A stretch of DNA of 43,335 bases from Actinomycetota bacterium. Its GTDB lineage: Bacteria > Actinomycetota > Acidimicrobiia > Acidimicrobiales > RAAP-2. Position numbers and translations under genes: made by a program. Every line of letters begins with the position of its first letter. The first letter of the stretch is position 1. Below are positions 14,178 through 21,924 of the stretch, in pieces. The stretch spans positions 1 to 43,335 of the forward strand of contig JARCRU010000077.1 of the NCBI GenBank assembly GCA_029850535.1, read 5' to 3'. The notes below the pieces were generated by a model. That model did not search any database. It was not told where the DNA came from and saw only the letters and a list, made by a program, of their open reading frames with translations.

Positions 14178-15218
14178 CTAGAACGTGGTCGCGTCGATGA
14201 CGAAACGGTACTTCACGTCGCTCGCCACGGTTCGCTCCCAGGCCTGGTTGATGTAGTCGGCACCAATCACCTCGACCTGGGAGGTGATGTCGTGCTCGGC
14301 GCAGAAGTCCATCATCTCCTGGAGCTCCCTCATCCCGCCGATCTGCGAACCGCTCAAGGAACGGCGTTCGGCGAGCAGGAGTTCTTGGTGGATGTTCACT
14401 GGCACTCCAGAGAGTCCGACGATGACCAGGGTTCCGTCCAGGCCGAGGAGGCGCAGATAGGGATTGAGGTCGATGTCGGCCGAGGTGGCGTTGATGATGA
14501 GGTCGTAGCGGGTGTCGTGCGCCGCCAGCACCTCGGGGTCCGAGGTGACGACGAAGTGGTCCGCGCCCAGGGCGAGGGCATCGGCCGACTTGGTGGCGGA
14601 GTGCGAGAAGACGGTGACCTCGGCGCCCATGGCGTGGGCGAACTGCACGCCCATGTGTCCCAGGCCCCCGAGCCCGATGATGGCGACCTTTCGCCCCGGC
14701 CCCGCGTCCCAGCGGCGCAGCGGTGAGTACAGGGTGATGCCAGCACACAGGAGGGGGGCGGCACCGGCGGGGTCGAGGGTCTCCGCGACGTGCACCGCGT
14801 AGTCCTCGTCGATGACGAAGTGATTCGAGTATCCGCCGAAGGCGAGGGTGGTGCCGTCACGTTCGAGGCTGTTGTAGGTCGGGGTCATTCCTTCGCTGCA
14901 GTACTGTTGCAAACCCGCGAGGCAGTGCTCGCAACGCCGGCACGAGTCCACGAACACGCCGACGCCGATGCGTTCTCCGACGCGAAAACGCGTGACGTCG
15001 GTTCCGACCGCCGAAACGACACCGATGATCTCGTGGCCCGGCACCATCGGAAACGTCGACGGACCCCACTCCTCGCGCGCCTGGTGGATGTCCGAGTGAC
15101 AGATTCCGGCGAAGAGGACGTCCAGGGCCACGTCGTGGGGGCGAAGCTCTCGCCGTTCGAAATCAAAGGGCGTGAGGTCAGTGCGCGCGGTGCGCGCGAC
15201 GTAGCCACGAGTGTGCAT
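14178..15218 (-). CDS. Zinc-dependent alcohol dehydrogenase, YahK/AdhC (cinnamyl-type) subgroup
   Basis: A 346-residue cytoplasmic medium-chain dehydrogenase. The catalytic zinc site has Cys40 and the His62-Glu63 pair (GHE); the structural zinc cysteines are 93, 96, 99 and 107 (CRRCEHC...C). The Rossmann motif is GLGGLGHMGVQFAHAMGAEV, and the following FSHS lacks an acidic residue, which favours NADP(H) as in YahK, Ahr and the mycobacterial AdhC. Likely role: reduction of aldehydes to alcohols. AAGGAG precedes ATG 15218. It is divergent from the iminopeptidase gene. Confidence 0.9.
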   Translation of the reverse strand: MHTRGYVARTARTDLTPFDFERRELRPHDVALDVLFAGICHSDIHQAREEWGPSTFPMVPGHEIIGVVSAVGTDVTRFRVGERIGVGVFVDSCRRCEHCLAGLQQYCSEGMTPTYNSLERDGTTLAFGGYSNHFVIDEDYAVHVAETLDPAGAAPLLCAGITLYSPLRRWDAGPGRKVAIIGLGGLGHMGVQFAHAMGAEVTVFSHSATKSADALALGADHFVVTSDPEVLAAHDTRYDLIINATSADIDLNPYLRLLGLDGTLVIVGLSGVPVNIHQELLLAERRSLSGSQIGGMRELQEMMDFCAEHDITSQVEVIGADYINQAWERTVASDVKYRFVIDATTF

Positions 15219-15300
15219 GGGAACTCCTTGAGGGCAAGAGGGGGCAAGAGAATGTCCTGGCCACGATAGTCAGGGATGGACGAGGACCAACCGCAACATT

Positions 15301-15306
15301 TAGTGT
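15301..15306 (+). promoter_or_regulatory. Likely -10 box for the iminopeptidase gene
   Basis: TAGTGT, within CATTTAGTGT, lies 18 bases before ATG 15325. A GGAGGCGATGAG ribosome site lies between, so this transcript has a short leader rather than none. Confidence 0.4.
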
Positions 15307-15324
15307 GGGGGCGGAGGCGATGAG

Positions 15325-16278
15325 ATGAGCGTGGACTACCAGAAGTATTTCGAGAGGACGGGGGCGAAGGGAGTGATGAGCGGGGGGATCAACGTGTTAC
15401 CCGTCGCGACTCCGCTGGGCGAATTCGCCGTGTGGACCAAACGCACCGGTAACAATCCCGACGTCGCCCTGCTGTTGCTGCACGGTGGTCCGGGCGCGAC
15501 GCACGAATACTTCACCTGCGCGGATTCGTACTTGCCCGCCGCGGGCGTGGAGTACCACTACTACGACCAATTGGGGTCGGGATATTCGAGTGCACCCGAC
15601 GAGCCGTCGTTGTGGACCATCGAACGATTCGTCGACGAGGTCGAACAGGTTCGTCAGGGACTGGGACTGGGTCGCGAGAACTTCTTCCTGCTTGGACACT
15701 CCTGGGGCGGCGTACTCGCGATTGAGTACGCCCTGAAGTACCAGCAGCACCTCAAGGGCGTCATCATCTCCAACATGATGTCGAACATCGCCGCGTACAA
15801 CGACTACGCCCAGAACGTCTTGATGCCACCCATGGACCCCGCGGCGCTGGCTGAGATCAAAGCGTTTGAGGCGAATAACCAGACGCAGGACCCGCGGTAC
15901 GACGAGCTACTGATGGAGCAGCACTACGTCCATCACGTGTTGCGTCTACCGGCGGACCAGTGGCCCGAGCCGGTCGTACGCTCCTTCTCGCGAATCAATA
16001 AGGACATCTACGTACCCCTTCAGGGACCCAGTGAGTTGGGGGCGAGCGGATTATTGCTCGAGTGGGACCGCACCGGTGATCTGCACGACATCACCGTGCC
16101 CACACTGGTGATTGGCGCTGAATACGACACCATGGATCCCGGCTATTTGAGGTTGATGGCCTCGCAACTCGGCGCGGGGGAGTACTGGCATTGCCCTAAT
16201 GGTTCACATATGGCGATGTACGACGACCAAGAGACCTACTTCGACGGCCTGATCTCGTTCCTTCGTCGACACGCGTAA
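15325..16278 (+). CDS. pip: Proline iminopeptidase family alpha/beta hydrolase (S33)
   Basis: The 317-residue cytoplasmic hydrolase has the oxyanion motif HGGPG (53-57), the nucleophile elbow GHSWGG with Ser126, the acid in VIGAEYDTMD and the histidine in NGSHMAMY. These and the DQLGSGYS stretch match the proline iminopeptidase / tricorn-interacting F1 family, which removes N-terminal residues (mainly proline) from peptides. Some close relatives are amidases or epoxide hydrolases, so the substrate is inferred. A GGAGG site precedes ATG 15325. Monocistronic as far as can be seen. Confidence 0.88.
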   Translation: MSVDYQKYFERTGAKGVMSGGINVLPVATPLGEFAVWTKRTGNNPDVALLLLHGGPGATHEYFTCADSYLPAAGVEYHYYDQLGSGYSSAPDEPSLWTIERFVDEVEQVRQGLGLGRENFFLLGHSWGGVLAIEYALKYQQHLKGVIISNMMSNIAAYNDYAQNVLMPPMDPAALAEIKAFEANNQTQDPRYDELLMEQHYVHHVLRLPADQWPEPVVRSFSRINKDIYVPLQGPSELGASGLLLEWDRTGDLHDITVPTLVIGAEYDTMDPGYLRLMASQLGAGEYWHCPNGSHMAMYDDQETYFDGLISFLRRHA

Positions 16279-16322
16279 CGCAGTTGCAACATCAAGTAAC
16301 TCGCTGGAAATATAGGTTTTAG

Positions 16323-16328
16323 TAGAGT
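16323..16328 (+). promoter_or_regulatory. Possible leaderless -10 box, glycosyltransferase pair
   Basis: TAGAGT ends eight bases before GTG 16337. No clear ribosome site precedes that GTG apart from a G run, so a leaderless start is plausible though the spacing is one base longer than in the best cases. Confidence 0.4.
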
Positions 16329-16336
16329 AGGGGGTC

Positions 16337-17488
16337 GTGCAGACCCCGGCCCCGTCGATGACGACCACCCTGGTCGGGGTGCCAAGGCGCGAAGTGTTGC
16401 GCACTCTGGTTGTCGCCTCGGCGCCCGCCCTCGCGATCTTCGTGGCCTCGCGGCTCGTGGTGCTGGCCGTGATGGGGATTGTGGCCAGAGTGCACCACCA
16501 CGCCGTGGGCCACTACTTCACACGCTGGGATTCGCACTGGTATATCCAGATTGCCCGTCAGGGATACGCCCACGCCATTCCCCACGGCCACGGCAACGCC
16601 GCTCAAGTGAATCTGGGATTCTTTCCGCTGCTGCCGCTGTTGATTCGCGTGGTCCACTGGGTCACTCGCCTGAGTTTTCCTGCGTCGGGAGAAGCGCTGA
16701 CCCTGGTCGCCGGGGCGACTGCCGCGGTCACCATGTGGTGGATGGTGCGTGATCACTACGGTGAAAAGATTGCGTCGCGCGCGACCGCCCTGGTCTTCTT
16801 CTCGCCGGCGGCGGTGGTGTTCAGCTTCGTCTACTCCGAAGGGCTGATCATCGCCCTCGCGTCGATGACGTTGCTCGCGCTACATCGACGGCGCTGGATT
16901 CTGGCAGGGATCGCCGCGGCCCTGGCGACCGCGTGCGATCCCGTGGCGAGCGCCATCGTCGTGCCGTGCGCCGTGGCGGCCTACACGGCGTGGCGCGGTG
17001 AGCGTGACCTACGCGCCTGGTGGGCCCCGGCCCTGGCGCCCGTCGGGATCGGCGTGTTCTTCGTGTACTTGTGGATCCACACCGGTTCTCCGCTGAGTTG
17101 GTACCTGGCTCAGCGCGCTGGGTGGCAGGCGGGACCGATGGGCACCGGAATCTTCTACGCGATCTACCGTTTGTTCGCCCACGGCATCTTCGACCTCAAC
17201 TCCTTGGCTAAGACCGCCGCCCTGCTCGCCACCGTCGCGACGGTGGTGATCTGGCGTCGCGTGCGTCCACCCCTGACGTGGGGCGTCTACGCCGGGGCGG
17301 TGCTGGTGTTCGGTGTGCTCTCGCCCATCGTCGGGATTTCTCCGCGCTTACTGCTACGCGGTTTCCCCCTCTTCGCCATCGTGGCGGCGGGGGTGTCGCG
17401 TCAACGCTTCGTCGTCATTGTGACGTTGTCGGCACTGGCCATGTGCGTGCTCGCCGTCGCGTCGACGACCATCGCCTGGACCCCGTAG
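16337..17488 (+). CDS. PIG-V-like GT-C mannosyltransferase
   Basis: A 383-residue polytopic membrane protein with about nine helices and the PIG-V (Mannosyl_trans2) pattern: the luminal acidic motif FTRWDSHWYIQIARQGY after the first helix, LGFFPLLPLLIR, and VFFSPAAVVFSFVYSEG. Such enzymes use polyprenyl-phosphate sugars on the outer face of the membrane. The stop codon overlaps the GTG of the next glycosyltransferase gene by one base (TAGTG), so the two are made together. Together they probably decorate a lipoglycan, a wall polymer or secreted proteins; no acceptor gene lies beside them. Confidence 0.8.
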   Translation: MQTPAPSMTTTLVGVPRREVLRTLVVASAPALAIFVASRLVVLAVMGIVARVHHHAVGHYFTRWDSHWYIQIARQGYAHAIPHGHGNAAQVNLGFFPLLPLLIRVVHWVTRLSFPASGEALTLVAGATAAVTMWWMVRDHYGEKIASRATALVFFSPAAVVFSFVYSEGLIIALASMTLLALHRRRWILAGIAAALATACDPVASAIVVPCAVAAYTAWRGERDLRAWWAPALAPVGIGVFFVYLWIHTGSPLSWYLAQRAGWQAGPMGTGIFYAIYRLFAHGIFDLNSLAKTAALLATVATVVIWRRVRPPLTWGVYAGAVLVFGVLSPIVGISPRLLLRGFPLFAIVAAGVSRQRFVVIVTLSALAMCVLAVASTTIAWTP

Positions 17489-18753
17489 TGCCCCTGGCGA
17501 TTCGTCTGCGCCTCGATGACGAACGGGTCTCGCTCGCGACGCCGCGGCGCACGTGGCGCGTACCCACGCTGATCCTCGCCACCCTCTCGATCCTCACCGC
17601 GCTCCTGGGATCGCTCGGGTGGACGTTTCATCGCCGCCAGGTCGACCTCCAGGTGTATCTCATGGGCGCGCGTCACCTCTCAAGTGCGCACCTGTATTCG
17701 CTCTCATTGCCCGGCGTGCACTTGCCCTTCACCTATCCGCCGTTCTCCACCCTCTTCTTCTGGCCCTTGACCCTGGTGACCACGGGGGTCGCCACGGTGC
17801 TATGGGCGCTCGTCAATCTGGCGGCCCTCGTGGTCATCATGGCGGTCACGCTCCTCGCGGTGCATCCCGAGCGGCGATCGACGGGCGTCGGTGTGCCCTG
17901 GGACCTAATCGCCCTGCTCGTCGGACCGGCGGTCCTCCTGGAACCAGTGATGCTCGACATGAGCTTCGGACAAATCAATCTGGTCCTGGTGGCCCTCATC
18001 CTGCTCGACGCGACCACGCGGCTCAGCGTGGGGCGTCGTACGCTCCCCCGGGGAGTGGGGATTGGACTGGCCGCCGCGATCAAACTCGTACCGCTGATCT
18101 TCGTCCCCTTCTTGCTCGTGACCCGTCAATTCCGCGCCGCGGCGAGTGCGTTGTCGACCGTGCTGCTGTGCTCACTGACGGCCTACGTGCTCAACCCTTC
18201 GGCATCGGTCGCCTTCTGGACGCGCTACGTCAATGACCAGGTCCGCATCGGGACCGTCACCTACGTCTCCAATCAGAGCCTCGAAGGGTCTCTCGAGCGC
18301 GCGACGCACCACGTGTGGTCGTCACCGGCGATGGAATCGGTGCAGGCGGCGACCGTCGTGGTGGGCGTGGCCCTGGGGTGGTGGGCGTGGCGAACGTCCT
18401 CGACCCTCTTCGGGGTCCTTATCGTCGCGGGTGCGGGTTTGATGGCGTCACCCATCTCGTGGGCGCACCATATGGTCTGGATCGTACCGGTGTTGCTGTG
18501 GATGTGGTGGGGCAGTGATCGACCGCGGCACGCGCGATGGTGGGCCCTCGGCACGGCGGCGCTCTTCTACGTCGCTCCGATGTGGCTCGTGGCGCACGGA
18601 CCGCCCTTCGACGCCCACGAGCACGGTTGGACCCTGCTGGCCGCCAACAGTTTCACCGTGGCCACCCTCGCCCTGCTCGCGGGTGCGACCGTGACGCTGC
18701 GCGCTCGCGCTCGCAGCGCACGTCACCCGCTCGGCGCGGCGGAGCCGTTGTGA
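17488..18753 (+). CDS. GT87-family (DUF2029) polyprenyl-phosphate-dependent mannosyltransferase
   Basis: A 421-residue membrane protein with 9 to 11 helices and GT87 hallmarks: DLQVYLMGARHL with the catalytic-type acidic residue in the first loop, FTYPPFSTLFFWPL, FGQINLVLVALILLD, AAIKLVPLIF, and SPISWAHHMVW. In mycobacteria such enzymes add alpha-mannose or arabinose in lipomannan and arabinogalactan. The GTG start at 17488 overlaps the upstream TAG, and the family similarity begins there; the open frame further upstream is a shadow of the previous gene. Confidence 0.85.
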   Translation: MPLAIRLRLDDERVSLATPRRTWRVPTLILATLSILTALLGSLGWTFHRRQVDLQVYLMGARHLSSAHLYSLSLPGVHLPFTYPPFSTLFFWPLTLVTTGVATVLWALVNLAALVVIMAVTLLAVHPERRSTGVGVPWDLIALLVGPAVLLEPVMLDMSFGQINLVLVALILLDATTRLSVGRRTLPRGVGIGLAAAIKLVPLIFVPFLLVTRQFRAAASALSTVLLCSLTAYVLNPSASVAFWTRYVNDQVRIGTVTYVSNQSLEGSLERATHHVWSSPAMESVQAATVVVGVALGWWAWRTSSTLFGVLIVAGAGLMASPISWAHHMVWIVPVLLWMWWGSDRPRHARWWALGTAALFYVAPMWLVAHGPPFDAHEHGWTLLAANSFTVATLALLAGATVTLRARARSARHPLGAAEPL

Positions 18754-18774
18754 GGGATCAGCACACTCGATGAT

Positions 18775-18790
18775 CGCGCCGCGCGGCGCG
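18775..18790. terminator. Perfect GC palindrome after the glycosyltransferase operon
   Basis: CGCGCCGCGCGGCGCG is a 16-base perfect palindrome located 22 bases beyond the stop. Folded, it gives a six-pair GC stem with a four-base loop. There is no T run after it, which is common for actinobacterial terminators, but it might instead bind a protein. Confidence 0.4.
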
Positions 18791-18930
18791 TAAGTCCTGG
18801 ACCGGGCGCGTGGTCGCCCCCTCGGTCGTGCACCTCTCCGGACTCCGCGTCCTCGGGCGCGACGTCGGTGGGGCAGGTGACGTTCTGAAAAGCCCCAGAA
18901 TTAGGTCCTTTTGAATCCTGACTAATCCAC

Positions 18931-18936
18931 TAAGAT
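18931..18936 (+). promoter_or_regulatory. Candidate -10 box of the sulfite reductase operon
   Basis: TAAGAT sits in an AT-rich stretch (18895-18950) 45 bases before the GTG of cysI. A TTGAAT at 18911-18916 could be the -35, although the 14-base spacing is short. A GGAAGGAG ribosome site follows, so the mRNA has a leader. Confidence 0.35.
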
Positions 18937-18980
18937 TTGATGATTATGCGCTCAGGTCGGTCGCGGAAGGAGTACGAAGA

Positions 18981-20648
18981 GTGTCACAGGAATCACCCTC
19001 GCTGGTCGTGGAAGAAGGCATCAAGCGTGACAGCAAGAACTTGCGCGGCTCGATTCTCGAGGACCTCGCGACGTCGACGCCGAACCTGTCGAGTCCTTCG
19101 GAACACTTGCTCAAGTTCCACGGCATCTACGCCCAGGACAATCGTGACGTGCGACGCGAGCGCGCCCAGGCGGGCGAGCCCCTCGAACACATCTTCATGA
19201 TCCGCGTGGCGATCCCCGGGGGCCAACTGAGCTCGTCGCAATGGCTCGCGCTCGATGACATCGCCGAGGAGTTGGCCGACGGTTCGATTCGTCTGACCAC
19301 TCGCCAAGCAGTGCAGTTCCACGGCGTTCTCAAATTCAGTTTGCAGGAACTTTCGACGCGACTGCACGATCACGCCATGACGTCCTTCGCCGCGTGCGGC
19401 GACGTCGTGCGCAATACCGTCATGTGCACCAGCCTGGTCTCGGACGACGCCCACACCCACGTGACGGAACTGGCGAATCACCTCGCGCGCACCTTCAAAC
19501 CCGCGACGAAGGCGCACTGGGAGATCTTCGTCAATGGCGAGCGCGCGGCGAGCATCGAACCCGAACCCGAGCACGGTTTCTACGGCGACACCTACTTGCC
19601 GAGAAAGTTCAAGATCGCCATCGCGCACCCCGAGGAGAACTGCGTGGACGTGCTCGCCCAAGACCTGGGGCTCATCCCGGACGTTCACCCCGAACTCGGG
19701 ACGGGATATAACGTCGTCATCGCCGGCGGTCTCGGACGGTCCTACGCTCAGCCCGACACGTTCGCGCGCCTCGCGACCCCCCTGACCTTCGTGACTCCCG
19801 CGGAGCTCGACGACCTGATCCGCGCGGTACTGGTCACGTATCGCGACCTCGGCGACCGCACCAATCGGCGACGTGCGCGGATGAAGTACCTGGCGGCGGA
19901 CTGGGGCGTGGAAGGGTTCTACGCCGCTATCGAACAGCGCTACGGCCGCGCGCTGCGCGCTGCGTTGCCCCTGCGCCTCGGTGCCGCTGACGACCACCTC
20001 GGGTGGCGGACCCTGGGCGACGAGACCCTCGAGGTGGGTATCCGCGTCGGGGCGGGCCGAGTGCGCGACGACGTCGAGGGTGGCGGACTGCGCAGCGCGT
20101 TGCGCGAACTCGCGATGGCGCGCGACCTGAGGTTCCTCATCACCCCCCAGCAAGACATCGTGGTCTCCGCGATCGATGTCGAGGACCGTGACCTCGTGAT
20201 CGAGGTCCTCGCTCGTCACAAGGTGCGAGGCGTTGAGCAGCTCGGCCAGGTCGAGCGTTCCGCACTGGCGTGTCCCGCCCTGCCTACGTGCAGCCAAGCC
20301 CTCGCCGAGGCGGAGCGGCGTCTCCCGTCGCTGGTGGGCGACCTGCAGTCCACGCTCGACGAGACCGGTCTCGGCTCGCGGCGACTACAACTGCGCATGA
20401 CCGGGTGTCCGAACGGCTGCGCTCGTCCGGCGGTGGCCGAGGTCGGCGTCGTGGGTCGCACCAAGAACACCTACGACCTCTACCTCGGTGGGGGACTGCG
20501 CGGTGACCGATTGGCGACACTTCACCACGAGAAACTCAAACTCGAGGAGATACCCGCGGTTCTCGAACCCCTGCTCGAGCGTTGGCGTGACGAGGGGCTG
20601 GCGGATGAGACCTTCGGTGACTTCTACTCCCGGGTCGTCGTGTCGTGA
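18981..20648 (+). CDS. cysI: Assimilatory sulfite (or nitrite) reductase, siroheme/4Fe-4S hemoprotein
   Basis: It reduces sulfite to sulfide (or nitrite to ammonia) with six electrons. The 555-residue protein shows the two-fold repeat of the family: a ferredoxin-like half with siroheme-binding RLTTRQAVQFHGV, and the cluster cysteines Cys431 and Cys437 (LACPALPTC) plus Cys476 and Cys480 (TGCPNGC). The ACPALPTC...AEAERRLP context favours sulfite over nitrite reductase. No CysJ flavoprotein is encoded beside it, so ferredoxin is the likely donor, as in mycobacterial SirA. The start is GTG 18981, behind a strong GGAAGGAG site. It overlaps cobA by four bases, tying the enzyme to its cofactor supply. 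Confidence 0.9.
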   Translation: MSQESPSLVVEEGIKRDSKNLRGSILEDLATSTPNLSSPSEHLLKFHGIYAQDNRDVRRERAQAGEPLEHIFMIRVAIPGGQLSSSQWLALDDIAEELADGSIRLTTRQAVQFHGVLKFSLQELSTRLHDHAMTSFAACGDVVRNTVMCTSLVSDDAHTHVTELANHLARTFKPATKAHWEIFVNGERAASIEPEPEHGFYGDTYLPRKFKIAIAHPEENCVDVLAQDLGLIPDVHPELGTGYNVVIAGGLGRSYAQPDTFARLATPLTFVTPAELDDLIRAVLVTYRDLGDRTNRRRARMKYLAADWGVEGFYAAIEQRYGRALRAALPLRLGAADDHLGWRTLGDETLEVGIRVGAGRVRDDVEGGGLRSALRELAMARDLRFLITPQQDIVVSAIDVEDRDLVIEVLARHKVRGVEQLGQVERSALACPALPTCSQALAEAERRLPSLVGDLQSTLDETGLGSRRLQLRMTGCPNGCARPAVAEVGVVGRTKNTYDLYLGGGLRGDRLATLHHEKLKLEEIPAVLEPLLERWRDEGLADETFGDFYSRVVVS

Positions 20649-21379
20649 GCGTCTACCTCGTCGGGGCGGGTCCCGGTGACGCGGATCTGTTGACGCTGCG
20701 CGCCGCCCAGCTCCTCGCGCGCGCCGACGTGGTGGTCCACGACCGGCTGATCGGTCCCGACGTGCTCGAACTGGTCAGCGCGCGCACGGTGTGCGTCGAC
20801 GTGGGCAAGGTCCCCGGGACGTCGCACACCCAAGGTGACATCAACGAGTTACTGGTGGAGCTCGCGGGACGCTACGACACGGTGGTTCGCCTCAAGGGCG
20901 GCGACCCCTTCGTCTTTGGTCGTGGCGGTGAGGAGGCTCTGGCACTACTCGCTCGCGGGGTCGTCGTGCACGTGGTGCCGGGCGTCTCCTCGGCGTTCGC
21001 CGCGCCGGCGCTGGCGGGGATCCCCGTGACGCACCGCGGCGCCTCGCACGGCGTCTGTGTGGTCACCGCCACGGCCGAGGAAGGGCGCGTGGTTGATTTC
21101 GAGCGCCTGGCGAACGTCGACGTCACCCTGGTCGTGTTGATGGGCGTGGCCCAACGCGCCACGATCTCGGCTCAGTTGTGCCGCGGCGGGCTCGATCCGG
21201 CGACGCCGGTGGCGGTCGTCCAGCGAGCTTCGCTCGAGGATCAACTCGTGGTGCGCGCCCGACTGGATCAATTGGCTGATTTGGACGTCATCGCCCCCGC
21301 GGTGATCGTGGTGGGCCCCGTGGCGGCCCTCGACCTCGGACTCGACGCGCTAGTGGATGAACTGGTGGCCGTAGCGTGA
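20645..21379 (+). CDS. cobA: Uroporphyrinogen-III C-methyltransferase
   Basis: It adds two methyl groups from S-adenosylmethionine to uroporphyrinogen III, giving precorrin-2 for siroheme. The 244-residue cytoplasmic enzyme has the family signatures YLVGAGPGDADLLTLRAA at the N-terminus, VVRLKGGDPFVFGRGGEE in the middle, PGVSSAFAAPALAGIPVTHRG, and LMGVAQ. It is only the methyltransferase, without the HemD fusion seen in many actinobacteria. It starts within the end of cysI (GTGA overlap) and ends within the start of the next gene, so the three are one operon for siroheme-dependent reduction. Confidence 0.93.
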   Translation: MSVYLVGAGPGDADLLTLRAAQLLARADVVVHDRLIGPDVLELVSARTVCVDVGKVPGTSHTQGDINELLVELAGRYDTVVRLKGGDPFVFGRGGEEALALLARGVVVHVVPGVSSAFAAPALAGIPVTHRGASHGVCVVTATAEEGRVVDFERLANVDVTLVVLMGVAQRATISAQLCRGGLDPATPVAVVQRASLEDQLVVRARLDQLADLDVIAPAVIVVGPVAALDLGLDALVDELVAVA

Positions 21380-21924
21380 TGTTGCCCCTCGCGTTGGACC
21401 TTTCGGGCCGTGACGTGCTGGTGATCGGACTCGGACGCGTCGGACGCCACAAGGCGTGTCAGTTACTGGCGGCGGGTGCTCGCGTCCACGTCATCAGCGA
21501 GGGGCTGATCGCCGAGGTGCCCGCGGGGGTGGCGTCGGTGCAGGTGCGGGCGTATCGCCCCGGTGACCTCGAGGGATACCTCCTCGTCGTCTCGGCCACC
21601 GGCCGCGGTGGCGTCAATGACCAGATCGTCGCCGAGGCCCACCAGCGTCACGTTCTACTCAACGTGGTGGACGATCCGGCGCGGTGCAACTTCTACTTCA
21701 CCTCGGTGTATCGCGACGGTGACGTGACCGTCTCGGTCTCCTCGTCGGGTGCTTCGCCCTCTCTCGCGCAGTGGGTACGGCGTCGCGTTCAAGAGATGTT
21801 GCCGCCGGGACTCGGGGCGGTGGCCAGTACCTTGCGCGCCGAACGCGCCGAGCTGCACGCGCGCGGCCAGAGCACGGAGCGCGACTGGAGCCGGCGCGTC
21901 GAGGAACTGACCCGCGACCTCTAG
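21376..21924 (+). CDS. Precorrin-2 dehydrogenase / sirohydrochlorin ferrochelatase (CysG N-terminal, Met8-like)
   Basis: The 182-residue enzyme oxidises precorrin-2 with NAD+ and, in Met8-like members, inserts iron to make siroheme. It has the dinucleotide motif VLVIGLGRVGRHKACQLLAAGARV, then the conserved VVDDPARCNFYFTSVYRDGDVTVSVSSSGASPSLA segment. The length fits the SirC/YlnF-type short form. No separate CbiX/SirB chelatase lies in the operon, so this protein may do both steps. GTG 21376 and ATG 21379 are adjacent starts; both overlap the cobA stop. Its 3' end overlaps the convergent efflux pump gene by four bases. Confidence 0.85.
   Translation: MMLPLALDLSGRDVLVIGLGRVGRHKACQLLAAGARVHVISEGLIAEVPAGVASVQVRAYRPGDLEGYLLVVSATGRGGVNDQIVAEAHQRHVLLNVVDDPARCNFYFTSVYRDGDVTVSVSSSGASPSLAQWVRRRVQEMLPPGLGAVASTLRAERAELHARGQSTERDWSRRVEELTRDL

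Noticed and set aside
18993..20297. A 434-codon open frame on the minus strand opposite cysI
   Set aside because: It is the mirror of a high-GC gene: third-position bias leaves the opposite strand open. The plus strand carries the cluster cysteines and a full family match.
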